A DNA stretch of 64,000 nucleotides from Lachnospiraceae bacterium (GCA_910575005.1 CAJTCL010000003.1:124001-188000), one strand, 5' to 3'. Positions 26,101-34,910 are shown, numbered from the stretch's first letter. The notes: a model not told the origin generated them from the sequence alone. Translations and numbers: made by a program.

Positions 26101-28768
26101 TGGCACAATCGACGTTCCTGAAACTGGAAGCAACCATACCTATCAGTTGGTAACTGGCGATATTGAGAAAGTTACAGGAACACAGAATATTTTCCTTATC
26201 TTCCATGAGAAGAAGACCGGTGCGACCACAGAAATTTACCAGGAAAATCTGGCGAATCTGTGGGCAGCAGTTAAGGCGGCGGAGAGCAGCCTTCCATTAA
26301 AGGAACAGCTGCAGCGCCAGATCACCAAAGCTCACAACGTAAGTTCAGGATTTGCTTGGAATGAAACGGAGCAAAAGAATGCCTTAGAAGCTAAGATCAG
26401 TGACGCAAATGCAGTGGTAAATAATGGCAGCACCACGGATGATCAGTTTAAGGCAGCAATTGAGACACTGAATACAGCGATTGACATAGCAGATCAGTAT
26501 AAACCAACAGAGAAACTGTTAAAAGAAAAGCTGAAATATAGGATTAAATATGCACAGCAGCTATCAGAGCTTGCGTCCTTATCTGATGCTCACAAAGCAC
26601 AGTTACAGACAGGCATTGATACATCAAAGAAGTTGCTGAAGGATGACAGCATCATGAACGTGGACTACTTCCAGTTCACAGAGGAAGGCGGCAACGCCCC
26701 AAGTGAAGGCGATAAGACCGATAAAGAACAGTTGACCGATAAGATTACGGCAGCGAAAGATTTACTGGCAGATTTGAGCGCTGAAAAGAAGGCGGCTCTG
26801 CAGAAAGTAATCGACGAAGTAGAAGCAGTATTGAATAATGCAAATGCCAGTGATGCAGATATCAAGGCAGCATTAGATAAACTGAACAAAGCTATTGAGG
26901 ATTCTGAGAAGGATACACCAAAAGAAGAATTGAGTTCACAGATTGTTGCAGCTAAGGCGTTGCTCGATAGTCTCAGTGAAGAAAAGAAGGCAGCGCTGCA
27001 GGCAGTAATCGACGAAGTAGAGGCAGTATTGAATGATGCGAATGCCAGTGAAGCAGATATTCAGGCAGCGCTGGATAAACTGAACAAAGCCATCGAAGAC
27101 GCTGGTGGTGACAAGCCGCCGGTAGAAAAACCAGTGAAAGATCAGCTGGAGGAGAAGATCGCAGCAGCGAAGGAACTGCTTGCAAACTTAAGTGAAGAAA
27201 AGAAAGCAGCGCTGCAGGCAGTAATCGATGAAGTAGAGGCAGTATTGAATAATGCGAATGCCAGTGAAGCAGATATTCAGGCAGCGTTGGATAAACTGAA
27301 CAAAGCCATCGAAGACGCTGGTGGTGACAAGCCGCCGGTAGAAAAACCAGTGAAAGATCAGCTGGAGGAGAAGATCGCAGCAGCGAAGGAACTGCTTGCA
27401 AACTTAAGTGCAGAAAAGAAAGAAGCGCTGCAGGCAGTAATTGATGAAATAGAGGCATTATTGAAGAATGAGAATGCCAGTGAAGCAGATCTTAAGGCAG
27501 CACTGGATAAATTGAACAAAGCCATCGAAGACGCTGGTGTAGAGAAACCAGTGAAAGATCAACTGGAGGAGAAGATCACAGCAGCGAAGGAACTGCTTGC
27601 AAACTTAAGTGAAGAAAAGAAGGCAGCGCTGCAGGCAGTAATTGATGAAATAGAAGCATTATTGAAGAATGAGAATGTCAGTGAAGCAGATCTTAAGGCA
27701 GCACTGGATAAATTGAACAAAGCCATCGAAGACGCTGGTGTAGAAAAACCAGTGAAAGATCAGTTGAATGAGAAGATCACAGCAGCGAAGAAACTGCTTG
27801 CAAACTTAAGTGCAGCTAAGAAAGCAGCACTGCAGAAAGTAATTGATGAAGTAGAGGCAGTATGGAAGGATGCAAATGCCAGCGAAGCAGATCTTAAGGC
27901 AGCACTGGAAAAACTGAATAAAGCTATCGAAGAGGCGAACAAACCAGTTGTTAATCCACCGGTTGCGACTCCTAGAGTGGGTGAGAAATTCACAATGTCA
28001 AACGGTTTGAAATACAAGATTACCGCTTACAGCAGTAAAACAAAGAAAGTAACCGTGACAGGAACCAGCAAGAAGAATGTTACCAGCATCTCCGTACCAG
28101 CTACTGTAAAATACAAGAATGTAACATTCAAGGTGACATCCATTGATAAGAATGCATTTACAAAGAAAAGTAAGTTAAAGAGTGCAACAATTGGTAAGTA
28201 TGTTACTAGTATTGGTGCGAAAGCATTCTATAATGATAAGAATCTGGCAAAAGTGACCTTCAATGGAACAGCAGTAAAGACGATTGGCAAGGATGCCTTT
28301 AAAGGTATCAAGAAGGGAGCATCTTTCGTTATGAAGAAGAAGACCTTCACTTCCAAGAGTGTGAAATACAAGATCACCAAGTCTACTACATCTGCCAAAG
28401 AGGTGACAGTGACTGGAACATCTAAGAAGAACATTACATCTTTGAACATACCAGCAACGGTGAAATACAATGGTATGTCCTATAAGGTGACAGCTATTGA
28501 CAAGAATGCGTTTAAGAGTAAGAAGAAATTAAAGAGCATCACCATTGGTAAGAATGTAAAGAACATAGGAGCCAGTGCATTTGCTAAAGATTCAAGACTG
28601 ACAACGATTATCATCAAGAGTACAGTATTGAAAAAGGTAGGTTCTAAAGCTTTCTCAGGAATCAGCAAAAAGGCCAAAATCAAAGTGCCTGCTAAGAAAC
28701 TGAAAGCATATAAGAGATTGCTGAAGAATAAAGGACAGAGTAAGAGTGTTAAGATTGTAAAATTATAA
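23180..28768 (+). CDS. Giant secreted GH43 glycosidase with carbohydrate-binding modules, helical repeats and BspA-like LRR ends
   Basis: About 1,862 residues, starting at GTG 23180 (AAAGGAG 8 bases upstream). A signal peptide ends near AQA (~32). Three CBM4/9-type modules each begin NG.FE (about 42-215, 232-390, 393-545). The GH43 five-bladed domain spans ~553-890 with candidate catalytic residues D570 (GADPYAIEY), D707 (WCFDPAVL) and E763 (MFEDSGIFKFG); it resembles arabinofuranosidase/xylosidase enzymes. A CBM6-like start (RIEAETIAWNAGVKA) follows, then a helical part, six ~67-72 residue FIVAR-like repeats (~1175-1590) and two BspA-type LRR_5 regions (~1600-1862). No LPXTG motif; the lysine-rich C-terminus may bind wall polymers. 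It probably attacks arabinoxylan-type glycans. Confidence 0.93.
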   Translation: MRKTMRNRWKRLCAVALAAAMTVTMLPVNAQAESRAGETQMETVELVPNGNFESGIDGWSGFSGAAIATEQMTVSGDDTSNVLHVSGRNNTSGGAGYNLSGKLKKGTKYTITGKFLYKSGPDEKDFNITFQNGPDYRYREAKYGAIKGIRGKWVSFNVQYTPADTVVEGVTYPFSTTENTFFIESGWAKNPTVENDYMDYWIDDISITYQKAAGEDPEEPEEPEQPQVEDLLFNGSFENAPIDVNWKGMGGAKVERVEGVAHEGNASLKVSDYSAGWEGARYELLQLWNDGKLIPGKKYTLTAWAKTESGSGTLTPTIKGQVSGKDSYTGFGSAAQVDSTKWTKISGEISLADYDKDTNVLEMYWSWGKTVEEGAPAVFYLDDVTLTTPSDNIVRNGSFERGLESWTGYEQGEAEILAVAADEYNSGSQSVKVTNRTKCTNGPAQDMSKKLTPGSYYTVSAWVKYKEGPDTKEFNLTLHNGTESTVLATGTAKKGEWTEIKGDWGMPYDMAADSNFLVVETPTVETPNAANDLMDFYVDDVSVIKYQDNTQALAKKFGYGNPITTNEFGADPYAIEYNGRIYVYMTADDYEFSDKDNPFSNNFGYITSLRVVSSADLMNWTDHGEIEVAGRNGGNGPAMWASHSWAPAIAYKKVDGKDKFFLYFANDASGIGVLEADTPLGPWRDPIGKALITKQTPGCEKVEWCFDPAVLVDDDGEAYIYFGGGVPAGQHNNPKTARVAKLGADMISLDGAAVEIDAPCMFEDSGIFKFGDKYYYSYCSNFTATTVEGYPEQGTICYMMSDNPMGPFTYAGEIFSNPQVWFGVGGNNHHATFVFNNKSYFIYHAQTVSKALGVERGYRSTHIDEIKLDDKGKILPISGTYEGIPQLAVMDPYQRIEAETIAWNAGVKATATGRPGNLFADYNMVLTDLQEGDWTSVSQLDFGSKGADKITVAVGSKDGGTIEVRAGYPEGKTIGTIDVPETGSNHTYQLVTGDIEKVTGTQNIFLIFHEKKTGATTEIYQENLANLWAAVKAAESSLPLKEQLQRQITKAHNVSSGFAWNETEQKNALEAKISDANAVVNNGSTTDDQFKAAIETLNTAIDIADQYKPTEKLLKEKLKYRIKYAQQLSELASLSDAHKAQLQTGIDTSKKLLKDDSIMNVDYFQFTEEGGNAPSEGDKTDKEQLTDKITAAKDLLADLSAEKKAALQKVIDEVEAVLNNANASDADIKAALDKLNKAIEDSEKDTPKEELSSQIVAAKALLDSLSEEKKAALQAVIDEVEAVLNDANASEADIQAALDKLNKAIEDAGGDKPPVEKPVKDQLEEKIAAAKELLANLSEEKKAALQAVIDEVEAVLNNANASEADIQAALDKLNKAIEDAGGDKPPVEKPVKDQLEEKIAAAKELLANLSAEKKEALQAVIDEIEALLKNENASEADLKAALDKLNKAIEDAGVEKPVKDQLEEKITAAKELLANLSEEKKAALQAVIDEIEALLKNENVSEADLKAALDKLNKAIEDAGVEKPVKDQLNEKITAAKKLLANLSAAKKAALQKVIDEVEAVWKDANASEADLKAALEKLNKAIEEANKPVVNPPVATPRVGEKFTMSNGLKYKITAYSSKTKKVTVTGTSKKNVTSISVPATVKYKNVTFKVTSIDKNAFTKKSKLKSATIGKYVTSIGAKAFYNDKNLAKVTFNGTAVKTIGKDAFKGIKKGASFVMKKKTFTSKSVKYKITKSTTSAKEVTVTGTSKKNITSLNIPATVKYNGMSYKVTAIDKNAFKSKKKLKSITIGKNVKNIGASAFAKDSRLTTIIIKSTVLKKVGSKAFSGISKKAKIKVPAKKLKAYKRLLKNKGQSKSVKIVKL
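26710..27946 (+). repeat. Six tandem ~200-216 bp coding repeats (FIVAR-like) in the GH43 gene
   Basis: Units start near 26711, 26911, 27119, 27335, 27539 and 27739. Units 3 and 4 are nearly identical, with a 216 bp period. Each encodes a helical hairpin unit with the pattern EEKIAAAKELLANLSEEKK..L..VIDE.EA.L....AS..D...ALDKLNKAIEDA. High DNA identity implies recent duplication or gene conversion and likely copy-number variation. Confidence 0.85.
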
Positions 28769-28780
28769 TAACAGTTGTCG

Positions 28781-28816
28781 TTCGTACCCTTCACATAAGG
28801 AAGTGGAGGGTACGAA
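28781..28816. repeat. Hairpin immediately after the GH43 gene
   Basis: TTCGTACCCT (28781-28790) pairs perfectly with AGGGTACGAA (28807-28816), extended by CAC/GTG inside. There is no T-run; it may protect the 3' end of the transcript. Confidence 0.55.
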
Positions 28817-28830
28817 GATAGCTCTGTACA

Positions 28831-28865
28831 AAAAACGGTATAGTCTTTGTGGCTATACCGTTTTT
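28831..28865 (+). terminator. Rho-independent terminator after the GH43 gene
   Basis: AAAAACGGTATAG pairs with CTATACCGTTTTT around a 9-base loop; the 3' arm ends in a T-run. It is symmetric, so it could work in both directions. Confidence 0.85.
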
Positions 28866-28867
28866 GG

Positions 28868-28896
28868 TTGCATATTTTGTCAATTCAGGATAAAAT
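28868..28896 (+). promoter_or_regulatory. Candidate promoter of dnaE
   Basis: TTGCAT at 28868-28873 and TAAAAT at 28891-28896 are 17 bases apart, about 47 bases upstream of the dnaE start and just after the GH43 terminator. Confidence 0.5.
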
Positions 28897-28942
28897 AGAA
28901 AGAAATATTGTAACTATTTAGATTACTTAAATGGAGGAAACC

Positions 28943-31900
28943 ATGTCATTTGCACATCTTCATGTCCATACGGAGTATAGTCTCCTGGACGGTTCAAATA
29001 AGATAAAAGAATATGTCTTTAGGGTAAAGGAACTGGGAATGGATTCGGCGGCAATCACAGATCATGGTGTGATGTACGGTGTGATTGATTTTTACCGGGC
29101 AGCAAAAGAAGCAGGGATTAAGCCAATTTTGGGCTGTGAAGTCTATGTGGCGCCAGGTTCTCGCTTTGATCGAGAAAAAGTGGAGGGAGAAGATCGCTAT
29201 TTTCATTTGATTTTGCTGGCCGAAAATAATATTGGTTATCAAAATCTAATGAAGATCGTTTCCAGAGGATTTACGGAAGGGTATTACTATCGTCCCAGGG
29301 TGGATCGGGAAATTTTGGAGACATACCATGAAGGATTGATTGTACTGAGCGCCTGTCTTGCCGGCGAGGTACAGAAACTTCTGCTGCGCGGAGCCTATGA
29401 GGAGGCAAAGGAAGCAGCTTTGTGGCATCAGAAAACATTTGGTGAAGGAAATTATTTTTTGGAATTACAGGATCATGGACTGCCAGATCAGAAACATGTC
29501 AACCAACAGCTTATGCGTTTAAGCCAGGATACAGGAATTGAATTGGTAGCCACAAATGATGTCCATTATACCTATGATACAGATGTGGATTCCCATGATA
29601 TTCTGTTGTGTATTCAGACAGGGAAAAAGCTCTCAGATGAGAACCGGATGCGCTACGAGGGCGGACAGTACTTTGTGAAATCTGAGGAACAGATGCGAGC
29701 CTTATTCCCGTATGCACCACAGGCGCTTGAAAATACACAGAAGATTGCCGACCGCTGTCAGGTAGAGATTGAGTTTGGGGTTACAAAATTGCCGCAATTT
29801 GATGTGCCAAAAGGTTTTACTGCCTGGGAATATTTAAAAAAGCTTTGTTATGAAGGATTGGCAAGACGCTATCCTGTACAAGATGGCATGGTAGTGATAC
29901 ATGGAAGAGAGGAACCTTTAAAACAGGAGGATCTCAAAGCACAGCTTCAATATGAGCTAGATATCATTCAGCAGATGGGGTATGTAGATTATTTTTTGAT
30001 TGTGTGGGATTTTATTCATTTTGCCAGAGAAAATGGCATTGCCGTAGGCCCAGGGCGTGGGAGTGCCGCGGGAAGTCTGGTCTCTTATACATTGGAAATT
30101 ACCAACATAGAACCGATTCGCTATAATCTAATTTTTGAGCGGTTTCTAAACCCAGAGCGTGTCACAATGCCAGATATTGATATTGACTTTTGTGTGGAAC
30201 GGCGGCAGGAAGTGATTGACTATGTTAGTGAGAAATACGGCAAAGACCGTGTGGTGCAGATTGTCACTTTCGGTACAATGGCGGCGCGCGGCGTGATTCG
30301 TGATGTGGGACGGGTGATGGATCTGCCCTATGCGTTTGTTGATAATATTGCAAAACAGATCCCCACAGATCTTGGGATTACCATTGATAGGGCGCTGGAT
30401 AAGAATCCAGACCTTCGGGAAGTTTATGAAAATGATGATAGTGTAAGAAGGTTGATTGATATGTCCAAGCGCTTAGAAGGCCTTCCTAGGCATACATCCA
30501 TGCATGCGGCAGGGGTTGTGATTAGTTCCAAAGCGGTGGATGAGTTCGTGCCGCTCTCTAGGGGCAGTGATGGTGCGATTACTACACAGTTTACCATGAC
30601 CACGTTAGAAGAGCTTGGATTGTTAAAAATGGATTTTTTGGGCCTGCGCAACTTGACTGTAATTCAAAATGCTGTAAAACTGATTCATGACAGTCAGAGG
30701 GCGGAGAATCCAAATCTTCAAGAATCGGAACTTATGGATATTGACCAGATTGATTTTGACGATAAAGAAGTGCTTAATTCTCTTGGAACTGGAAGGACAG
30801 AAGGAGTGTTCCAGTTAGAGAGTGCTGGGATGAAGAACTTTATGAAAGAGTTAAAGCCACAAAGCTTGGAGGATATTATTGCCGGTATCTCTCTGTATCG
30901 TCCTGGCCCAATGGATTTTATTCCAGCATACATCAAAGGCAAAAATAATCCGCAATGTATCACATATGACTGTCCTCAGTTGGAACCTATTCTAGAGCCA
31001 ACATATGGATGTATCGTCTATCAGGAACAGGTGATGCAGATTGTACGTGACTTAGCAGGATATACCTTAGGAAGAAGTGATCTGGTGCGCCGAGCCATGT
31101 CCAAGAAAAAGACAGATGTTATGGAGCGTGAGCGCAAAAACTTTGTCTATGGAAATCAGGAAGAGGGGGTTTTGGGCTGTATCAGTAATGGAATCAGCGA
31201 GCAGGTGGCAAATAAGATTTTTGATGAGATGATTGATTTTGCGAAATATGCTTTTAATAAGTCGCATGCAGCAGCCTATGCAGTGGTGGCCTATCAGACA
31301 GCTTATTTAAAATATTATTATCCTCTGCAATATATGGCGGCTCTGATGAGTTCCGTGATGGATCATGTGGGAAAGATTACAGAGTATATTTTTACCTGCC
31401 GTCAGATGGGAATCACGGTACTGCCGCCCAGTATCAATGAGGGCGAGAGCAGTTTTTCTGTGTCAGGAGAGGCGATTCGTTATGGATTGTCTGCCATTAA
31501 AAGTGTCAGCCATACTTTTATTGAAAAGCTCTGTAAAGAGCGTACAGAACGAGGGTTGTTTACCAGCCTCAAGGATTTCTTGACCCGTATGGCAGATCAG
31601 GAGATCAATCGCCGAGTGGTGGAAAATCTCATTAAGGCAGGGGCTTTGGACAATCTGGGAGCCACCAGAAAGCAATGTATGATGGTCTATGCAGGAATAA
31701 TGGAGAGTATTGCCCAGGAGAAAAAGCATTCCTTGGCAGGGCAGATGACGTTATTTGATTTTGCTGGAGAGGAGGAAAAAGCTGATTTTGAGATCAAAAT
31801 GCCAGATGTGGGGGAATATCCCAAAGAAACGTATCTTGGCTTTGAAAAGGAAGTGCTGGGCGTCTATATCAGCGGTCATCCCTTGGAGGAATATCAGGAG

Positions 31901-32494
31901 AAATTGCGCAAAAATATTACCAGGCTGACTACTGATTTTTATCTTGATGAGGAGAGCGGACAGACACGCGTGAGAGATGGGGAAACAGTAATGGTGGGTG
32001 GAATGATTGTCGATAAGAGCATCAAATATACCAGGCAAAATCAGACAATGGCATTTCTCACTTTAGAGGACCTGGTGGGAACACTTGAGATTGTTATTTT
32101 TCCCAAAAGCTATCAAAAAAATAGTCATTTATTGAATGTGGATGAGAAAATATTTGTGTGGGGACGTGTGGCGACGGAGGAGGAGAGAAATGGTAAGCTG
32201 ATCTGTGAACGAATCTATTCGTTTGATGATACCAAAAAAGAATTATGGCTGCAGTTTCCCACCAGAGAATTGTATCAGCAGAAGGAAGCGGAAATCTTCT
32301 CTGTTTTGGAAGAGAGTGATGGAAAAGACCAAATTGTGATCTATATTTCTGGCGAAAAGCAGATGAAACGGCTTCCGCCGAGCCGCAATATTGCCATTAT
32401 GCCTGAAATAATCAACAGATTAACTAAGTTTTTGGGTGAAAATAACGTTAAAGTTGTAGAAAAGAGTATTGAAAATACTGCAAAAAGATATTAG
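28943..32494 (+). CDS. dnaE: DNA polymerase III subunit alpha (DnaE)
   Basis: About 1,183 residues. The N-terminal PHP domain starts FAHLHVHTEYSLLDG and continues AITDHGVMYG. The family C polymerase core has GPGRGSAAGSLVSY, the catalytic aspartates in MPDIDIDFCVERR, TFGTMAARGVIRDVGRV and HAAGVVIS. The finger/thumb region has FQLESAGMKNFM and YRPGPMDFIPAYIKGK. Helix-hairpin-helix and an OB-fold domain (GETVMVGGMIVDKSIKYTRQNQTMAFLTLEDL) close the protein. In Firmicutes DnaE extends primers alongside PolC. The start is set at 28943, six bases after GGAGG; the ATG at 28931 overlaps that ribosome-binding site. Confidence 0.97.
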   Translation: MSFAHLHVHTEYSLLDGSNKIKEYVFRVKELGMDSAAITDHGVMYGVIDFYRAAKEAGIKPILGCEVYVAPGSRFDREKVEGEDRYFHLILLAENNIGYQNLMKIVSRGFTEGYYYRPRVDREILETYHEGLIVLSACLAGEVQKLLLRGAYEEAKEAALWHQKTFGEGNYFLELQDHGLPDQKHVNQQLMRLSQDTGIELVATNDVHYTYDTDVDSHDILLCIQTGKKLSDENRMRYEGGQYFVKSEEQMRALFPYAPQALENTQKIADRCQVEIEFGVTKLPQFDVPKGFTAWEYLKKLCYEGLARRYPVQDGMVVIHGREEPLKQEDLKAQLQYELDIIQQMGYVDYFLIVWDFIHFARENGIAVGPGRGSAAGSLVSYTLEITNIEPIRYNLIFERFLNPERVTMPDIDIDFCVERRQEVIDYVSEKYGKDRVVQIVTFGTMAARGVIRDVGRVMDLPYAFVDNIAKQIPTDLGITIDRALDKNPDLREVYENDDSVRRLIDMSKRLEGLPRHTSMHAAGVVISSKAVDEFVPLSRGSDGAITTQFTMTTLEELGLLKMDFLGLRNLTVIQNAVKLIHDSQRAENPNLQESELMDIDQIDFDDKEVLNSLGTGRTEGVFQLESAGMKNFMKELKPQSLEDIIAGISLYRPGPMDFIPAYIKGKNNPQCITYDCPQLEPILEPTYGCIVYQEQVMQIVRDLAGYTLGRSDLVRRAMSKKKTDVMERERKNFVYGNQEEGVLGCISNGISEQVANKIFDEMIDFAKYAFNKSHAAAYAVVAYQTAYLKYYYPLQYMAALMSSVMDHVGKITEYIFTCRQMGITVLPPSINEGESSFSVSGEAIRYGLSAIKSVSHTFIEKLCKERTERGLFTSLKDFLTRMADQEINRRVVENLIKAGALDNLGATRKQCMMVYAGIMESIAQEKKHSLAGQMTLFDFAGEEEKADFEIKMPDVGEYPKETYLGFEKEVLGVYISGHPLEEYQEKLRKNITRLTTDFYLDEESGQTRVRDGETVMVGGMIVDKSIKYTRQNQTMAFLTLEDLVGTLEIVIFPKSYQKNSHLLNVDEKIFVWGRVATEEERNGKLICERIYSFDDTKKELWLQFPTRELYQQKEAEIFSVLEESDGKDQIVIYISGEKQMKRLPPSRNIAIMPEIINRLTKFLGENNVKVVEKSIENTAKRY

Positions 32495-32549
32495 AATGTA
32501 ATAGATTGGAAAAGTGAAATTTAAGATAGAATAACAGGAGGGACATGTT

Positions 32550-33524
32550 ATGGCAAAGGAGATTCAGACAATTGGTGTGCTGACCAGCGGCGGCGATGCT
32601 CCAGGAATGAATGCTGCAATCCGAGCAGTGGTGCGGCAGGCCATTGTAAAGGGAAAGAATGTAAAGGGCATTAAAAGAGGATATGCAGGTTTGCTTCAGG
32701 AAGAAATTATAGATATGCATGCAAATGATGTATCAGACACGATTCAGCGTGGCGGTACGATCTTACAGACAGCAAGATGTAAAGAGTTTACAACAGCAGA
32801 AGGCCAGCAGTTAGGAGCGGAAATCTGTAGGAAACATGGCATTGACGGTGTGATTGTAATCGGCGGTGATGGTTCCTTTAAGGGAGCACAGAAGCTGGCG
32901 GGATTGGGCATCAATACCATAGGGATTCCAGGAACAATTGATTTGGATATTGCCTGTACAGAGTATACGATTGGATTTGATACCGCGGTAAATACGGCAA
33001 TGGAGGCCATTGACAAGGTGCGCGATACTTCCACTTCCCATGAGCGTTGTTCTATTATTGAAGTTATGGGCCGTGGTGCGGGTTATATTGCCTTGTGGTG
33101 TGGAATTGCCAATGGAGCAGAGGATATTTTGCTGCCTGAAAAATATAATTACGATGAACAGGTGTTGGTCAATAATATCATTGCCAATCGGAAAAAGGGC
33201 AAGAAACACCATATTGTGATCAATGCGGAGGGAATCGGACATTCTGCAAGTATGGCAAAGCGTATTGAAGCGGCAACTGGCGTGGAGACACGGGCAACGA
33301 TTTTGGGTCACATGCAGCGCGGTGGAAGTCCTACTTGTAAGGATCGTGTCTATGCGTCCACAATGGGAGCTTACGCAGTAGATTTACTGTGTCAGGGTAA
33401 GTCCAACCGTGTTGTGGGCTATCGTGACGGAGAATTTGTTGATTTTGATATTGATGAGGCGCTTGGCATGCAGAAAAATATTTCAGAATATCAGTTTGAA
33501 ATCTGCAGAAATCTCAGTCTGTAA
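32550..33524 (+). CDS. pfkA: 6-phosphofructokinase
   Basis: 324 residues. It phosphorylates fructose 6-phosphate in glycolysis. The ATP-binding start VLTSGGDAPGMNAAIRAVVRQA, GGDGSF with glycine after the aspartate, and GIPGTID with glycine two residues before TID indicate the ATP-dependent rather than the PPi-dependent type. MGRGAGYIALW and the C-terminal GHMQRGGSPTCKDRVYAS sugar-binding signature are present. The motif usually written TIDND reads TIDLD, keeping both aspartates. The ribosome-binding site is AGGAGGGACATGTT. It lies 55 bases after dnaE and 16 bases before the RNA methyltransferase gene, probably one operon. Confidence 0.97.
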   Translation: MAKEIQTIGVLTSGGDAPGMNAAIRAVVRQAIVKGKNVKGIKRGYAGLLQEEIIDMHANDVSDTIQRGGTILQTARCKEFTTAEGQQLGAEICRKHGIDGVIVIGGDGSFKGAQKLAGLGINTIGIPGTIDLDIACTEYTIGFDTAVNTAMEAIDKVRDTSTSHERCSIIEVMGRGAGYIALWCGIANGAEDILLPEKYNYDEQVLVNNIIANRKKGKKHHIVINAEGIGHSASMAKRIEAATGVETRATILGHMQRGGSPTCKDRVYASTMGAYAVDLLCQGKSNRVVGYRDGEFVDFDIDEALGMQKNISEYQFEICRNLSL

Positions 33525-33540
33525 GGAGAGCGCAAAAGCT

Positions 33541-34350
33541 ATGGTGACAAGTTCTTCCAATCCGCAGATGAAGCGTATTGTACAGTTAAATAAAAAGGCA
33601 AAAACCCGCTATGATCAGCGGGTTTTTGTGGCAGAAGGAATAAAAATGTGTCAGGAGGCGCCCAAAGAACAGATTGTGGCGGTCTATGTGTCTGAGCATT
33701 TTCTTGCAGAGCCAAAGAATCAGGAATTTTTAGAGGATTATCCATATGAAGTGGTTTCTGATAAAGTATTTGCAGCAGTCAGTGATACGAAAACCCCACA
33801 GGGGATCTTATGCCTTGTGAAAATGCCGCAATACTCTCTGGAAAAATTACTGGGAGATTTCAATATTTCAAAAGATGGAGACCAGCCAATGGCGAACTGT
33901 CCACATTTGCTGATTTTAGAGGGAATTCAGGATCCAGGGAATCTGGGAACAATGATACGTACCGCTGAGGGGGCAGGAGTTACAGGTATTATTATGAGTA
34001 AGACGACCGTGGATATTTTTAATCCCAAAGTGGTTCGTTCAACAATGGGTTCTCTGTTTCGTGTTCCGTTCTATCTCACAGATGATTTGGCCAAGACAAT
34101 TGGCACCTTAAAAAAACAGGGAATTACCATGTATGCGGCACATTTGAAGGGAAAGCTATCATATGATCAGCCCAATTACTGCAGTGCTTGTGGTTTTATG
34201 ATTGGCAATGAGGGAAACGGGCTTACGCCGGAAACAGCTGCCCTGGCAGATCAGTATATTCGTATACCAATGGAGGGCAGAGTAGAGTCTTTGAATGCTT
34301 CCATTGCGGCAGCGCTGCTGATGTATGAGACGCATCGGCAGCGCAGATAA
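33541..34350 (+). CDS. SpoU/TrmH family RNA 2'-O-methyltransferase
   Basis: About 269 residues. The N-terminal substrate-binding part (SSSNPQMKRIVQLNKKAKTRYDQRVFVAEGIKM) resembles SpoU_sub_bind domains. The C-terminal SPOUT knot domain has the three motifs: LLILEGIQDPGNLGTMIRTAEGAGV, FMIGNEGNGL and IPMEGRVESLNASIAAALLMYE. It methylates rRNA (or tRNA) ribose using SAM; the exact target is unknown. The start ATG 33541 follows AAGGAGA; the longer in-frame extension to 33409 lies inside pfkA and is unlikely to be translated. Confidence 0.92.
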   Translation: MVTSSSNPQMKRIVQLNKKAKTRYDQRVFVAEGIKMCQEAPKEQIVAVYVSEHFLAEPKNQEFLEDYPYEVVSDKVFAAVSDTKTPQGILCLVKMPQYSLEKLLGDFNISKDGDQPMANCPHLLILEGIQDPGNLGTMIRTAEGAGVTGIIMSKTTVDIFNPKVVRSTMGSLFRVPFYLTDDLAKTIGTLKKQGITMYAAHLKGKLSYDQPNYCSACGFMIGNEGNGLTPETAALADQYIRIPMEGRVESLNASIAAALLMYETHRQRR

Positions 34351-34353
34351 AGT

Positions 34354-34485
34354 TCAAGAACGCCATCGGCGTTCTTGCTGCCGGGTGCGGGTCAGCTTTG
34401 CTGACAGAAACAAATCCGCACCCCTGCAATCTGCCAAAGGCTTTATCTCAGTTGTAGACTAGACTCCCACTGAGATAAATTACTC
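34354..34485. repeat. ~130 bp structured dispersed repeat, copy B (inverted relative to copy A)
   Basis: Starts with AAGAACGC-loop-GCGTTCTT (34356-34376) and ends with TTTATCTCAGT pairing with ACTGAGATAAA. The core reads as the reverse complement of 23005-23133. It fills almost the whole gap between the converging RNA methyltransferase and 86-residue protein genes, overlapping the latter's stop codon, so it may serve as their shared 3' end. Confidence 0.75.
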
Positions 34486-34740
34486 TTCAATTACATGAAT
34501 TTCCAGGTAATCAAAGTCAATTTGTTCCACAAAATTGTCTTGATAAAAGCGGGCTTTGGCATGGCGTTTAAATTCGGCTATGGTGGTGTCTAACCAGATT
34601 GGTTTACTGAGGTCAAATTCGTAGCAGACCTGTTCTAGTGCCCGAAAAATCTTGTGGGTGCGAGTATCATTACTGTCATCAGTGATCACAGTGTCCTGTA
34701 ATAGATGGTTGTCCTGAAATAGCTTAAACCAGATACGCAT
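34480..34740 (-). CDS. Conserved small protein of unknown function (86 aa)
   Basis: 86 residues starting MRIWFKLFQDNHLLQDTVI, mixed charged, no signal peptide or membrane segment, aromatic and acidic C-terminus (IDFDYLEIHVIEE). A good ribosome-binding site (AAGGAGAAACC) precedes ATG 34740, which supports a real gene. I do not recognise a named domain, although similar small proteins occur in Lachnospiraceae by memory. It is isolated on the minus strand between two plus-strand operons and gives no functional context. Confidence 0.72.
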   Translation of the reverse strand: MRIWFKLFQDNHLLQDTVITDDSNDTRTHKIFRALEQVCYEFDLSKPIWLDTTIAEFKRHAKARFYQDNFVEQIDFDYLEIHVIEE

Positions 34741-34910
34741 GATGGTTTCTCCTTACTGTTCATGTGGTAATTTGTGCGGCTGCAATGAAAATAGTATAAA
34801 GAAGATGAGAAAAGTTTGCAATAGCAAAAATTTTTGAGGTAACAGTTCACGCATCAAGTCAATATGGAGAACCTTTGTGAATGGCGTGGGAATGAACTGT
34901 AATAATCTGA

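Noticed and set aside
26973-27458. Minus-strand ORF of 161 residues opposite the GH43 repeats
   Set aside because: It is the antisense of tandem coding repeats, itself repetitive, with no ribosome-binding site; an artefact of repeat composition.
26700-27950. CRISPR-like periodicity
   Set aside because: The ~200 bp period is coding and in frame (helical protein repeats); there are no short repeats with unique spacers anywhere in the window.
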